Below are positions 7,894 to 17,406 of a stretch of DNA of 53,820 nucleotides, in pieces. The DNA lies in contig NZ_JPMI01000161.1 in NCBI RefSeq assembly GCF_000733295.1, positions 1-53,820 on the forward strand, read 5' to 3'. Under the pieces are notes generated by a model, which was not told the origin of the DNA, searched no databases, and saw only the letters and a list, made by a program, of their open reading frames with translations. Source of the DNA: Archangium violaceum Cb vi76. Its GTDB lineage: Bacteria > Myxococcota > Myxococcia > Myxococcales > Myxococcaceae. Position 1 is the stretch's first letter. Each line of letters opens with the position of its first letter. The position numbers and the translations under genes were made by a program.

Positions 7894-9198
7894 GGTGGAA
7901 GTGGATTTCGACCTTGGTGTTCTTCTTGCCGAGGGCCCTGGGGAGCTCTTGCTTGAGAGAGGGCGTCAATGTTTCGGAGTCATACACGAGGTGTACCCGG
8001 GAAACGGTAACGTCTTGCCCGAAGATCGGGTGGCCGGGGCGGCGTACCTGCACGATGCCTCCGTACTTCACCAGTGCTTCGTTTGCGTCGGCCTGGACTT
8101 GCTTGAAGATGTCATCTTCGCTCCAGCCTTTGAAGTTCCTGCTCTTGTTGCTGAAGGTCTCCACCCGCACCTTGGCGCCGGACGCGAGCGTGGCTTCGTC
8201 CACGGCGAACTGGTCGGCGTAGGTGAGGGCGGTGTTTCCCGGGTGGGTGAGGCCCACGTTTTCATCCATTCGTGGCTTGCGCATGCCGCGCAGCACGCGC
8301 CTGACGTGCTCGGACAGCTCCAGTTCCCGCCGCAGCATCTGTCCCACCGAGCGTTGGAACTTCATTCCGCGCCGGAAGTCGGCGCGCATGGTGTGGTAGC
8401 CCTCCCAGGTGAGGGGCGGCTTCGGCACGAGTCGCCCGGTGGAGGAGGGAGGTCCCTGCCCGGCCACTTCGGCGTAGCGCCGCTCCCAGTAGGCCACGTA
8501 GTCGCTCCACAGCGTGTCCTGGACGGTGACTCCAGGGACGAGGCCTCGGCCTCCAACAACCGGGCTTCCAGCACCTCGGCTTCGGAGGTAGCGGTGACGA
8601 GCGTCCGTCCCTCGGTGGAGGCCAGCATCCTCCTTCCCTCGGTGCTGGCCTCCGCCGCGGCCCCCTTCAACTGCCCCTTCACCACGGTGATGGCCAACAG
8701 CGCGCCCACGGATGAGGTGATGAGCGCGTTGCGCAGGCCGCGCTGGCGGGCCCGCTGGGCAAAGGCTGTCCCAAGTACCTCGCGCAGCCGCTGAGCCCCA
8801 GGCCCATTCGAGGGCAGCAACCTGTCCACGAAGCTCCAGTCCGGTTTGCACCCGGGCAGGGGCAGGGCGAGGCAACGGGGCGACGTCACCTCGTCCGCGA
8901 TGTACAGGCCGCTGGCGACGAAGGTGCCTTCGATATGCCGGAACAACTCCCGCGCGCGAGCCTCACCGTGCTCCGCGTCCGCGTACACCTTCTCCAGGTG
9001 CGAAGGCCGCCGCACGAGGAGCACGGGCGCCTCTTCATTCACCGGTTGTCCCCGCTCATCGCAGTACAGCTCGTAGGCGAAGGGCGGCTCGTCGACGGGT
9101 GCGAGCGAACGGACGTAGGGCTCGTCCTCGGTGCAACCCGTTGCGATGGAGGAGAGCCCCAGCACCAGCGGCAGAAAAAGCAGGCGAAACCAACACAT
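7874..9198 (-). pseudogene. SitA-like lipoprotein toxin of module 1, interrupted by a frameshift
   Basis: The N-terminal frame starts at ATG 9198 with a lipoprotein signal (lipobox ATGC, Cys22). It continues through a hydrophobic segment (ALITSSVGALLAITVV) and a repeated ASTEGR motif to about residue 215. Near 8525-8560 the coding potential moves to another frame (equivalent to a 1-nt loss or -1 shift), which carries the toxin domain: WSDYVAYWERR, KPPLTWEGY, YADQF, RVETFSNKSRNF, EALVKYGG. That domain aligns along its length with the end of the 45472-47721 toxin. No slippery heptamer is visible at the junction. Either the gene is broken or there is a sequence error. The immunity gene downstream is intact. 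Confidence 0.75.
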
Positions 9199-9371
9199 GC
9201 CGCCCAGCTTCCTCCGCCGGGAGTGTGACTGGGTATGTCGGACGGGAGCCCACCCGCCTGGGCGGAGGCGGTTGATCCACTCCGGGCTCATTCCGTCAAA
9301 CACAGCCGAGCGCCCCTTCCGGAGCCTGGCCGGATGGCCGGAGGTGGCGCCTTGTGTGTGAGGAGACGACC

Positions 9372-10766
9372 TTGAAGACGACGACGCTTCGCAACCTCTT
9401 TGCCGCACTGGTGGTGCTGGGACTGGGCACGGGGTGTGGGAACACGGTGCAGGTGAAGGGGCGGGTGACGGACGGCGAGGGGACACAGCCGCAGGCGCTC
9501 CTGGCGGGAGCGGCTTCGCTCGGTGGCTCGGGCACGGTGGCGGCGACGGCACAGGTGCACGCCAGCACGGTGGGGCCGGACGGCAAGCTGACGGTGGTGG
9601 CCGAGGGCAAGCTGGAGGACCGGGGGTACTACACGCTGCGGGTACCCGGGGGCGAGGAGCGTCTGGTGTTGGAGGCGGTGGACGCCTCGGGCCAGGTGGT
9701 GGCCTCGGCGCTGCTCGAGGCGACCGCCGAGGGCAAGGACGTGGTCGCCGCGCCCATGGACTCGGAGACCTCGCTGGAGGCCGAGGTCTTCCTTCAGATG
9801 ATGGCGGACAAGTCGGAGGCGGAGACGTTGGACATGGTGGACGTGCGTGCCCGCATCACCGCCCAGATGGCGGCGGCGGCGCGGCAGGGCGCCTCCTCCA
9901 CCGAGGCCTTCCGCTCCCGGGTGGAGGCGCTGGCGGACGCGGTGCGCGCGGCGCAGCAGGCCGAGCTGGAGATGTACGCCAGGGCGGGTGTGCGGACGAG
10001 CCAGACGGCGCTCTTCGAGAAGGAGCTCATGGCGGCGGCGGTGCTGAGCGCGGGGCTGGAGGGCGGCGGCCCGGTGAACGAGCTCTACGACACGTTCCAC
10101 GCGAATCTGCGCGCGGCGGCCGAGCAGCTGGGCGCGAAGGTGGAGCAGCAGGCGCAGGCCGAGCGCGCGGCGAGCGCCTCCTTCCGGGCCACGGTGAAGG
10201 CGCGCCTGTCGGCCGAGGACGCGCGGCCGCTGGTGGACGCGGCGCTGCGGGCCTCGGCGGGCGTGGAGGCACGGGCCTCGGGCGCGGCGCTGTCGGCCCT
10301 CCTCACGGCGGGCGGCGCGGTGGAGGACGTGAAGCAGCAGGCGGTGACGGCGAGCACCACGCTGCGCACCCAGGTGCGCGCGTCCACCAGCGCGGCCATG
10401 GCGGCCAATGCCTTCGCGAGCTTCGAGACGAGCGTGTCCGGAAGCGCGGATCCGCAGGCCTCGGTGCTGGGCCGCTACCTCGGGGTGAATGCGTCGAACC
10501 AGCTCGTGGTGGGCGCGGCGGTGCAGGCCACCGTGACGGCGGCGGCCACGCTGGATGCGACGCTGGACGCGGCCGTCTCCTCGGTGGTGACGGCGAGCGC
10601 GGTGGACGTCTCGCTGCTGGCCACGAAGACGGCCGACGCCTACCAGTCCTACGCGACGGCGGTGCGGGCGCAGGCCACCGTGTTGTCACCGCTGTTCGGC
10701 GCGAAGGCGACGCCCGCGGTGGAGGTGCTGCTGGTGGCCGAGGGCTCCTTCCAGATGGGCCTGTAG
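9372..10766 (+). CDS. Ala-rich helical lipoprotein
   Basis: About 464 residues from TTG 9372, chosen because GAGGAG lies 7 bases upstream and MKTTTLRNLF gives a compact signal. A GTG 18 bases earlier is possible. The lipobox GTGC puts the lipidated Cys at 22. A short beta-rich region follows (VKGRVTDGEG..., YYTLRVPGGEE), like carboxypeptidase-regulatory domains. Then come about 330 residues of Ala-rich helices (for example QMAAAARQG, LSAGLEGG, TVTAAATLDATLD). Likely anchored in the outer membrane. No enzymatic motif seen; role unknown. It is divergent from the module 1 toxin and is followed after 116 bp by the CotH gene. Confidence 0.8.
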   Translation: MKTTTLRNLFAALVVLGLGTGCGNTVQVKGRVTDGEGTQPQALLAGAASLGGSGTVAATAQVHASTVGPDGKLTVVAEGKLEDRGYYTLRVPGGEERLVLEAVDASGQVVASALLEATAEGKDVVAAPMDSETSLEAEVFLQMMADKSEAETLDMVDVRARITAQMAAAARQGASSTEAFRSRVEALADAVRAAQQAELEMYARAGVRTSQTALFEKELMAAAVLSAGLEGGGPVNELYDTFHANLRAAAEQLGAKVEQQAQAERAASASFRATVKARLSAEDARPLVDAALRASAGVEARASGAALSALLTAGGAVEDVKQQAVTASTTLRTQVRASTSAAMAANAFASFETSVSGSADPQASVLGRYLGVNASNQLVVGAAVQATVTAAATLDATLDAAVSSVVTASAVDVSLLATKTADAYQSYATAVRAQATVLSPLFGAKATPAVEVLLVAEGSFQMGL

Positions 10767-10882
10767 CCCCCACGTGGACACGGAGAGCGGGGAGGCAGCC
10801 GAGCGGCCGCTGCTCCTACTCCCGCCCGGGTACCTCTTCTGGGACGGAATGGTTACTCCTCCCGGCACGGCGGGGAGGGGAC

Positions 10883-12595
10883 ATGAGGGGCGGAACGTGG
10901 TGGGGCCGGTGCGCGCTGGTGCTGGTGGCGTGTCTCGGTGGCGTGGGCTGCGAGTCCTCGCGGGACAGGAACGGCTCGCTCGGGACGGGAGCGGACACGG
11001 TCTCGCCCGGGGAGCCGGCTTCCCCGGTGCCCTCGGACGGAACGCCGCCCACTCCACCTCTGGATGACCCGAGCCCTCCGGCCTCACCGGACGCGGGCAC
11101 ACCGGAGCCGGGGCCGGGCACACCGCCTCCGAAGCCCACCGTCTGCGCGCCCACGGGTGACGGTCCGCACTGGCTCCAGGAGGGCGAGCTCCTGACGGTG
11201 ACGTTCCGCTGCGGCACCGGCTACACGGCGGCGGGGCTGCGCTTCAGCGTGTCGCCCCTGCCGGCCGGGGCGAGCCTGGACGAGGCGAGTGGCACCTTGC
11301 GGTGGACACCGGGCAAGGCCCAGGCGGACGTGTGGCTGCTCACCGTCACCGAGCACAGCACGGGCGAGACGGGTGTGGTGAAGGTGGGCGTGGCCGACAA
11401 CTGGCTGGCCCCGGGCAACGTGCGGGAGCTCAACCCCGTCACGTACACCGAGGAGTACGGGCTGCCGGTGTTGCACCTCTCCTTCGAGGGCACGCTGACG
11501 GCGGGTGGCTACCGTCCGGTGCAGCTCGTCTACCGCGGGCACCGCTACACCGCCGAGGCCAAGTACCGCGGCGCCACCTCCAGCATCTTCCCCAAGCGCA
11601 ACTACACCTTCAAATTCGACAAGGAAGACCCGTTCAACGAGCCGGAGCTCGCGGGTGGTTTCACCGGCCGGCGCAAGCTGGTGCTCATCACCAGCTTCAA
11701 TGACAACTCGTACCTGCGGCCGAGGCTCGCCTTCGAGCTGTGGAACCGGATGTCTCCCGACCACATCCAGGTGAAGACGTACAGCGCGGTGCTCTACGTG
11801 AACGGGCGCTTCTGGGGCCTCTTCACCGTGGCGGACCACGTGAACGAGCACCTGATGGAGCGCCACGGCCTCTCCGATGATGGAGACCTCTTCAAGGCCG
11901 TGGAGGCGGACGCGAACTTCTCGCGGCTCGACAAGAAGGGCGCGCCCAAGCAGCCCCTGGAGCTCGGCTTCGAGAAGAAGGAGGGCACGCCCAAGGATGG
12001 CTGGGTCGGCGCCTATGACACGCTCAACGCGCTCACCGCCTTCATCGCGGACTCGGACCGGGAGACGTTCCGTGCGCAGTGGGGCTCGCGGCTGAACACC
12101 CAGGACTACGAGGACTGGTGGATCTTCAATACGGCCATCCTCGGCAATGACTCGGGCGCGAAGAACGCCTACCACTACCATGACCCCGTGACGCAGGCCC
12201 CCTGGCGCTTCATCCCGTGGGATCTCGACGCGAGCTTCGGCCAGGACTGGGACACGCGCCGGCTCGGGCCCACGCTCCTCCCGGACTTCTCCGGAGGCAA
12301 CCGGCTCTTCGCGCGCATGCTGGAGGAGCCTTCCATCTCCGGGCCCATGCGCGAGCGCTACCGCTCGCTGCTTCGCGGCCCGCTGGCCAAGGAGGAGGTG
12401 CTGAAGCTCATCGACGGCTACGTGCGGGAAATCCACCCCGTGGCCCTGCGGGACGAGGCGCGCTGGCTCCAGCAGTACCGCACCTTCGAGCGCTGGAGCG
12501 ACCGCACCGACTTCACCACCCACGAGGAGGAGGTGGAGTACCTCCGCCAGTGGGTGGACGAGCGGTGGAACCTGCTGGAGCGGCGGCTGCCGTAG
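10883..12595 (+). CDS. CotH kinase-family lipoprotein
   Basis: 570 residues starting at MRGGTWWGRC after a GGGGAGGGG ribosome site; lipobox GVGC (Cys23). A Pro/Asp/Gly-rich linker (residues about 30-90) leads to a putative-Ig-type domain (LRFSVSPLPAGASLDEASG) and then a CotH domain. Recognisable CotH elements are KYRGATSSIFPKRNY, WGLFTVADHVNEHLM and the late PWDLDASFG metal-binding motif. CotH domains are atypical protein kinases that phosphorylate Ser residues of secreted proteins in spore formers. In myxobacteria these lipoproteins are common and their substrates unknown. The open frame extends upstream through the previous gene, but that part has no coding signal. Confidence 0.88.
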   Translation: MRGGTWWGRCALVLVACLGGVGCESSRDRNGSLGTGADTVSPGEPASPVPSDGTPPTPPLDDPSPPASPDAGTPEPGPGTPPPKPTVCAPTGDGPHWLQEGELLTVTFRCGTGYTAAGLRFSVSPLPAGASLDEASGTLRWTPGKAQADVWLLTVTEHSTGETGVVKVGVADNWLAPGNVRELNPVTYTEEYGLPVLHLSFEGTLTAGGYRPVQLVYRGHRYTAEAKYRGATSSIFPKRNYTFKFDKEDPFNEPELAGGFTGRRKLVLITSFNDNSYLRPRLAFELWNRMSPDHIQVKTYSAVLYVNGRFWGLFTVADHVNEHLMERHGLSDDGDLFKAVEADANFSRLDKKGAPKQPLELGFEKKEGTPKDGWVGAYDTLNALTAFIADSDRETFRAQWGSRLNTQDYEDWWIFNTAILGNDSGAKNAYHYHDPVTQAPWRFIPWDLDASFGQDWDTRRLGPTLLPDFSGGNRLFARMLEEPSISGPMRERYRSLLRGPLAKEEVLKLIDGYVREIHPVALRDEARWLQQYRTFERWSDRTDFTTHEEEVEYLRQWVDERWNLLERRLP

Positions 12596-12598
12596 GGC

Positions 12599-12985
12599 TC
12601 ACGCGCCCTGCTGGATGAGCTCCACCCGGTAGCCATCCGGGTCCTCGACGAAGGCGATGACGGTGGTGCCGTGCTTCATGGGGCCCGGCTCGCGCACCAC
12701 CTTGCCGCCGGCCTGGCGGATGGTGTCACAGGTGGTGTGGATGTCCTTCACGCCCAGGGCGATGTGGCCGTAGGCATTGCCCAGCTCGTACCTGGAGGTG
12801 TCCCAGTTGTGCGTGAGCTCGAGGGCCGGGTGGGTGTCCTCGGGGCCATAGCCCACGAAGGCCAGGGTGAATTTCCCATCCGGGTAGTCCTTGCGGCGCA
12901 GCAACTGCATTCCGAGGACGCGGGTGTAGAAGTCGAGCGACTTGTCCAGGTCGCCCACGCGCAGCATGGTGTGGAGGATTCGCAT
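12599..12985 (-). CDS. gloA: Lactoylglutathione lyase (glyoxalase I)
   Basis: 128 residues, the usual length of bacterial glyoxalase I. The four metal ligands fall at the same numbers as in the E. coli enzyme: His5, Glu56 (ALELTHNW), His74 (AYGHIALGV) and Glu122 (YRVELIQ). The shape therefore fits the Ni-type bacterial enzyme, which converts the methylglyoxal-glutathione hemithioacetal to S-lactoylglutathione in the cytoplasm. It lies 5 bp downstream of the 243-aa gene in the same direction, so probably one transcript, and converges with the CotH gene 3 bp away. Confidence 0.95.
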   Translation of the reverse strand: MRILHTMLRVGDLDKSLDFYTRVLGMQLLRRKDYPDGKFTLAFVGYGPEDTHPALELTHNWDTSRYELGNAYGHIALGVKDIHTTCDTIRQAGGKVVREPGPMKHGTTVIAFVEDPDGYRVELIQQGA

Positions 12986-12990
12986 GCGCG

Positions 12991-13722
12991 TTACATACCC
13001 TGGAACGTGCGGCTCCAGGCCCGCAACCGCCGCTGCAGCGCGGTGAGTGTCCAGAGGTCCGCCGGGTTGTCCGGGGCCACGGCCGCGAGCGCCCGCTCCA
13101 GGTGGGGCAGGGCGCCGGGCTCGCACCACTCGGAGAGCCGGCGCAGGGCGGACAGCGAGGGGCCCACCTCCAACGCGGCCAGCAGCGTGTGCACCACGCG
13201 CGGGCTGCGCTCGCGGCACAGCCGGTCCACCGCCTCGTGCCGCTCCTCGAAGGAGGACTCGGGGTGCAGCAGCACCGAGGAGAGCCCCTGGAAGGTCTCC
13301 TCTGGCAGCAGCGGCTGGGGCGCCGGGTGGGGCCAGTGCTCGAGCGTGATGCCAGTGGGCCCCGCCGCGCTGCACTCGCGCTTCACCCCGTCCTCGCCGA
13401 GCAGCTCCAGCAGCCGCCCCGCGGAGGGTGCACCCGCCTCCAGCACCCGCCGGGCCCGCGTGGTGAGCGCCGCCGAGTGCCCGAGCAGGTGCAGGCGCAG
13501 CACGGACACTTCTTCCTGAGCGCAGGCCTCCTTCTCCACCCGCTTCCACTTCACGAAGACCTCGGCGAGCCCCCGCTCGTGCACGTACCAGCGGTACTCC
13601 AGCCACACGGCGCTCAGGCGCTCGTCGAAGCGGGAGTCCTCGGGCTCGTACATCCGGGCGGCGCCCTCCTCCACACCCTGGAAGGCGGAGTCCAGCAGCG
13701 CCTGCACATGGCTCAATCGCAT
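12991..13722 (-). CDS. Unknown HEAT-like helical protein
   Basis: 243 residues, cytoplasmic, rich in Leu, Arg and Glu. Helix-turn-helix periodicity is visible ([53 protein letters not shown]), reminiscent of HEAT/armadillo-type repeats. An acidic N-terminus ([18 protein letters not shown]) precedes it. No catalytic motif is seen. Immediately upstream of gloA and probably cotranscribed. Divergent from the rebB-like gene, with about 110 bp between them containing a palindrome. Confidence 0.7.
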   Translation of the reverse strand: MRLSHVQALLDSAFQGVEEGAARMYEPEDSRFDERLSAVWLEYRWYVHERGLAEVFVKWKRVEKEACAQEEVSVLRLHLLGHSAALTTRARRVLEAGAPSAGRLLELLGEDGVKRECSAAGPTGITLEHWPHPAPQPLLPEETFQGLSSVLLHPESSFEERHEAVDRLCRERSPRVVHTLLAALEVGPSLSALRRLSEWCEPGALPHLERALAAVAPDNPADLWTLTALQRRLRAWSRTFQGM

Positions 13723-13795
13723 GGGGGCAAGGCGCAGTGTGCCATGAAAGGCCGCTCGACGGCGCGCGGCTGGAGGGCTTTACTCCCGGGGATGT

Positions 13796-13809
13796 GGCAC
13801 CGCGGTGCC
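13796..13809. promoter_or_regulatory. 14-bp perfect palindrome in front of the rebB-like gene
   Basis: GGCACCGCGGTGCC is a perfect palindrome ending 11 bp before the GGAGG ribosome site of the RebB-like gene and 74 bp from the start of the divergent unknown gene. It could be an operator for a dimeric repressor or a small hairpin in the leader. Confidence 0.4.
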
Positions 13810-13831
13810 CTGTACTCCCAGGAGGAACATG

Positions 13832-14323
13832 ATGGCGGATGGCGACAAGGTGAATCTGGCGACGCTCGGCGCGGAGACGGAGTTGGTGCGGCTCGGGACG
13901 GCGGTGGCCGACGTGCTGGCGAAGCTGAACGAGGTCTCCTCGCAGCAGCAGCGGAGCATCCTGCAACTCGTGGTGGAGGCGCGCGTGGCCTGTGAGTCCG
14001 TGCGCGGCCCCGCGCCCGAGTCGAAGTCCGCCTCCCTTCCCCCCATCGAGCCCGCGCAGTCCGCGCCCCCGGCGGAGCGGGCCCCGGAGTCCGGCGCCTC
14101 GGCCCACCCCGACGAGGCGCGGGCACGGGCCCTGGCCACCGTCTACGAGGCGGCGGCGCAGGCGCTCGGCCTGGCGTTCCAGAACGCGGTGGCCAACCAG
14201 CAGCAGCTCAACACCCTGGGGCAGGCGGCGCTGAGCCAGTCGGCCGTGCTCGTGCTCTCGGCCGGCTCCTCCGGCGAGTCGCAGGGCGCGTCCCAGCCGG
14301 CCGGGGTCCTCAAGGCCGGCTGA
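13832..14323 (+). CDS. RebB-like (R-body type) protein
   Basis: 163 residues from the second of two adjacent ATGs, chosen for a 6-base spacing to GGAGG at 13821. The C-terminal part (residues about 100-145: [19 protein letters not shown], then [15 protein letters not shown]) matches the hallmark of RebB-family proteins, where a small helical protein carries NAV-x-x-QQQLN followed by a Gly/Gln/Ala-rich helix. RebB subunits assemble R bodies, coiled protein ribbons that extend on stimulation and are linked to toxin delivery in Caedibacter. Here the domain is preceded by an extra helical segment (1-58) and a Pro/Ser/Glu linker. No other reb gene is adjacent. Cytoplasmic. Confidence 0.7.
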   Translation: MADGDKVNLATLGAETELVRLGTAVADVLAKLNEVSSQQQRSILQLVVEARVACESVRGPAPESKSASLPPIEPAQSAPPAERAPESGASAHPDEARARALATVYEAAAQALGLAFQNAVANQQQLNTLGQAALSQSAVLVLSAGSSGESQGASQPAGVLKAG

Positions 14324-14346
14324 GCCGGCACCCGAGGGCCCGCGCG

Positions 14347-15504
14347 CTACGGGCGGCAGCTCGGGTCCGGGCCGCTGCACGTGCCCTGGGCGCACGTGGT
14401 GCCCAGGACACAGGCCGTGGGCTCGTCCGCGCACGGCTCGCCGAATTGCCGGCGGGGTTGGCAGGTGTTGGAGGCCTGGGCGCAATAGAAACGGCCATCG
14501 CAGAAACGCTCGGTGCAATCCTCATCCTGTCCCGCGAGCCGCCGGCAGGTACCGGGCTGCGTGCTGGAGGGGTCGAGTCCGTCGCAGGAGAGGCCCCGGT
14601 CACACGCGCGGAAATCCCGGCACGAGGCGCCCTCTTCGAGCAGCTCGCGGCACTTGCCGGGCGCGCCGGGCTCGGCATCACAGAAGAGTTCCTGCTGACA
14701 CTGGCTCGAGTCGAATATGGGGAAGGAGGGGTTGCTCCTGGGCTCGGCGGTGCAGTCGGCCCCCAGGCCTCGCGGCGGCTGGCAGGTGTCGTCGATACAG
14801 GTGAGGGTCCAGTGACATCCACTCCCCCATGACCCGCAGGCTTCGCCCTGGGCGGCGGGACGCCGGCAGCGCTGGGTATCCTGGTCGCAGATGAGGCCCT
14901 GCTCGCATAGCTCCTGGCCGGAGGCACCCGAATCCGCGCAGGACTCACCCTCCGCGAGGGGCTTCCGACAGGTGGACTGGGAATAGACGAGGCCCTCCTC
15001 GCACAGAGTGGGGGACGCGCTCGGCATTCCCTCCGCGCGCCGGGGCTGGCACGTGCCGCAGGAAGACAGGCTCACCGAGGTGCAGGCGGACCGGTCGCCA
15101 CACTCACCGCTTCCATGGCAGGGCTCACCGTCCTCCACCTCCCCGAAGAGGAACCGGCAGTCCACGGACATTCCCACACCTGGCAGGAATCGCCGCGAGG
15201 ACAGCGGATGCGCGTCACAAGTGCCGGTCCGGATCTTCTCCAGACACGCGCTGGCCGCGGTCGCGTCATAGCGTATCCGGCCGGCACGGAAGTCCTCGCG
15301 GTACTGCGTCAGTCCTCGTTGGCCAATGAACCCCTGCAACTGGTTGCGCTTGCAGGAGTCCTCGTCATGGGACACTCCGCACCGCACGTATTTCTCGCAC
15401 ACGGCCTCCGCGAGCGCCGCGTCGAAGTCCTCCTGCTTCACACCACTGCTGCACGCCGCCAGCCACAACCCCAGGATGGCCAGTGCCGTCCGGTACCTAT
15501 ACAT
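14347..15504 (-). CDS. Cys-rich Dickkopf-like lipoprotein
   Basis: 385 residues with lipobox LAAC (Cys18). The mature protein starts with a four-Cys helical region ([16 protein letters not shown]), then repeats a short Cys-rich module, for example [23 protein letters not shown]...[27 protein letters not shown] and [22 protein letters not shown]. This layout is frequent among myxobacterial surface lipoproteins and resembles Dickkopf/EGF-like disulfide modules. Probably displayed on the outer membrane, where the disulfides are stable. Function unknown. It runs in the same direction as the beta-propeller gene 44 bp upstream. Confidence 0.85.
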   Translation of the reverse strand: MYRYRTALAILGLWLAACSSGVKQEDFDAALAEAVCEKYVRCGVSHDEDSCKRNQLQGFIGQRGLTQYREDFRAGRIRYDATAASACLEKIRTGTCDAHPLSSRRFLPGVGMSVDCRFLFGEVEDGEPCHGSGECGDRSACTSVSLSSCGTCQPRRAEGMPSASPTLCEEGLVYSQSTCRKPLAEGESCADSGASGQELCEQGLICDQDTQRCRRPAAQGEACGSWGSGCHWTLTCIDDTCQPPRGLGADCTAEPRSNPSFPIFDSSQCQQELFCDAEPGAPGKCRELLEEGASCRDFRACDRGLSCDGLDPSSTQPGTCRRLAGQDEDCTERFCDGRFYCAQASNTCQPRRQFGEPCADEPTACVLGTTCAQGTCSGPDPSCRP

Positions 15505-15548
15505 GGATGTCTTCCCCCTCGTTGATGGAGGCACATCCGTATCATGCT

Positions 15549-17231
15549 TCAGCGCTGGGTGACGGCGGCCGGGGCGCTCCAGGCCAGCTGCGAGAGGCCA
15601 CCCTCCGTGCCGAAGAGGACCGTGCCCTCCTCCACCAGCAGCACATACACGCGTGGATCCGCGAGCCTCGGCAGCGGGCGTACCGTGCCGCTCAATGCGT
15701 CGTAGTGCGCCGCGCCCAGCAGTGTACCCAGCAGCGCTCCACCCGGTACCAGCGCCGCCGACACCACATAGCGGCTCGGCAGGCCCTCCGCGTCGCGCAC
15801 CCGCGTCCAGTGCTCGCCGTCGAAGTAGCTGAAGCCGTCCTGACACGTGCCCACCACCGCGCGCCCCTCCGCGTCCGCCGAGAGCGCCGTCACCCAGTTG
15901 TCCGTGAGGTGCTTCCCATCGTGGTAGCGCGTCCACCGCATGCCGTCCCAGCGCAGCAGGCCCCGGTCCTCGCTCGCCACCCAGAGGTAGCGCCCGGCGC
16001 CGTGCGCTCCCGAGACATGGGTGCTCCACCCCTCGGGCAGGGGCAGGCGCTTCGCCAGCTCGAGCGGCTGGCTCGCCCGCTTCACGAAGGAGGTGCCCCG
16101 CCCATCCACCAGCGCGACGCCGTCCTCGGTGTCCGCCACCGCCGCCAGCACCGACAGCTTGCCGAGCGCCACCGGGTTGCGGCCACCGTACGCCATGGGC
16201 GTCCACGTCTTCCCGTCGTACAGGCCCAGCCCGTACATCGTGGCCACGTAGAGGTTGCGTCCGTCGCTGGCCAGGCCCAGCACGTGGTTGCTCGGGAGGT
16301 GGGGCGCGCGGAACGTCCGCCACTTCCCGTCCGGCTGCTCCCAGCACACGCCCTTGTCGAAGGTGCCCACCACCCGCAGCCCCTGGTGCCGCGTCAGCGC
16401 GGTGATGTGGTTGCCACACAGCTGGCCCGTGGGCGTCACCCGCTTCCACTCCGTGCCCTGGCGCCGGAAGACACCCTGGCCGCGTGTCCCCGCCCAGGCC
16501 GCGCCATTCAGCTCGACGGTGCTCGTGGTGCCCGGGGGCAGTGCCCGGGCCTCGCCGGAGCGCTCGCCCCACCGCCGCGCCTCGCCCTCGGCACCGAGCA
16601 CCCGCGTCCCGCCCTTCGCATCCTTCGCGTACGCGAGCGGGCCCGTGGGCACGGGGAGCGAGACGAGCCCCTCGGCTCCCAGCGTGAAGGCGCCCTCGGT
16701 GGTGCCCACGCGCAGTGCGCCGTCCATCTCCTCCAGCATCCGCACCGGCCCCGGCACCGTCCACATGCGCCCCGAGCCCGGCGCCATCACCCGTCCGTCC
16801 GCCGTGCCCAGGTAGCCCTCGGTGAAGGCCGTGTACGTGGGGCCCGCGGGCAGCCGCTCCGCGAGCCAGCCGAGCGCCGCGCGGTAGAGCTCCGTGTTCA
16901 TCCCCCCCTCCGCCGGCAGCGCGTGCCACTTCGCCCCCACCACCGGCTGTACGCGCCAGCGCTCGTCCACCGCCACCACGCCCTCGTCCGTGGCCGCGAA
17001 GAGGGTGTCTCCCGCCACCTCCAGCGCGCGGCAGAAGTGGCTCGGCAGGCCATCGTCCACCGTCAGCGTGCGCACCGCACGGCCCGCGTGGGTGAAGAGC
17101 TCCAGGCCGCCCTCGGTGCAGGCCACCACGTGGCCGTTGTACGTGGCGAGGTCATGCACCGTCTCCGTGTTGGTGACGGTGGCGGAGAGCAGGGCGGCGG
17201 TCAGGGTGGAGAGCAGCATGCCCGCCTGCAT
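15549..17231 (-). CDS. Exported beta-propeller protein (regulator-propeller-like repeats)
   Basis: 560 residues beginning with a weak signal (MLLSTLTAALLSATV after an alternative start at codon 5). The rest is a series of about 40-residue blades with the Reg_prop-like pattern GL...W-x-x-x-x: for example LPSNHVLGLASDGRNLYVATMYGLGLYDGKTW, DNWVTALSADAEGRAVVGTCQDGFSYFDGEHW. Such repeats form the sensor part of hybrid two-component kinases, but no kinase domain is attached here, so it may bind a ligand or partner in the periplasm. The upstream region is divergent from the SOUL gene. Confidence 0.8.
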   Translation of the reverse strand: MQAGMLLSTLTAALLSATVTNTETVHDLATYNGHVVACTEGGLELFTHAGRAVRTLTVDDGLPSHFCRALEVAGDTLFAATDEGVVAVDERWRVQPVVGAKWHALPAEGGMNTELYRAALGWLAERLPAGPTYTAFTEGYLGTADGRVMAPGSGRMWTVPGPVRMLEEMDGALRVGTTEGAFTLGAEGLVSLPVPTGPLAYAKDAKGGTRVLGAEGEARRWGERSGEARALPPGTTSTVELNGAAWAGTRGQGVFRRQGTEWKRVTPTGQLCGNHITALTRHQGLRVVGTFDKGVCWEQPDGKWRTFRAPHLPSNHVLGLASDGRNLYVATMYGLGLYDGKTWTPMAYGGRNPVALGKLSVLAAVADTEDGVALVDGRGTSFVKRASQPLELAKRLPLPEGWSTHVSGAHGAGRYLWVASEDRGLLRWDGMRWTRYHDGKHLTDNWVTALSADAEGRAVVGTCQDGFSYFDGEHWTRVRDAEGLPSRYVVSAALVPGGALLGTLLGAAHYDALSGTVRPLPRLADPRVYVLLVEEGTVLFGTEGGLSQLAWSAPAAVTQR

Positions 17232-17406
17232 TGCGAAGCCCGGGCCAGCGCGTAACCCTCCGGAATCTCTTGGCTGCGTCTCCCTCCGGCCTCGGAGTGT
17301 GGCCGGGCGTCAGCACCCGGCGGAGGGCGGGAGTGGGCAATGGCCAACTCCGGCATGCCCGCGAGGGCAGGGCCCGGGAGCGGGGACGCGTGACTACATC
17401 CTCCGT

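Noticed and set aside
8520-8565. Programmed -1 frameshift joining the two halves of toxin 1
   Set aside because: No slippery heptamer or following hairpin is visible; a broken gene or sequence error is simpler.
9434-10882. Upstream part of the long frame that ends with the CotH gene
   Set aside because: It is out of frame across the preceding lipoprotein gene and reads as Gly/Arg/Ala low complexity; the lipoprotein signal at 10883 marks the true start.
15483-17255. 590-codon plus-strand frame opposite the beta-propeller gene
   Set aside because: Composition is Arg/His/Pro rich with no domain, while the minus strand encodes clear repeats.
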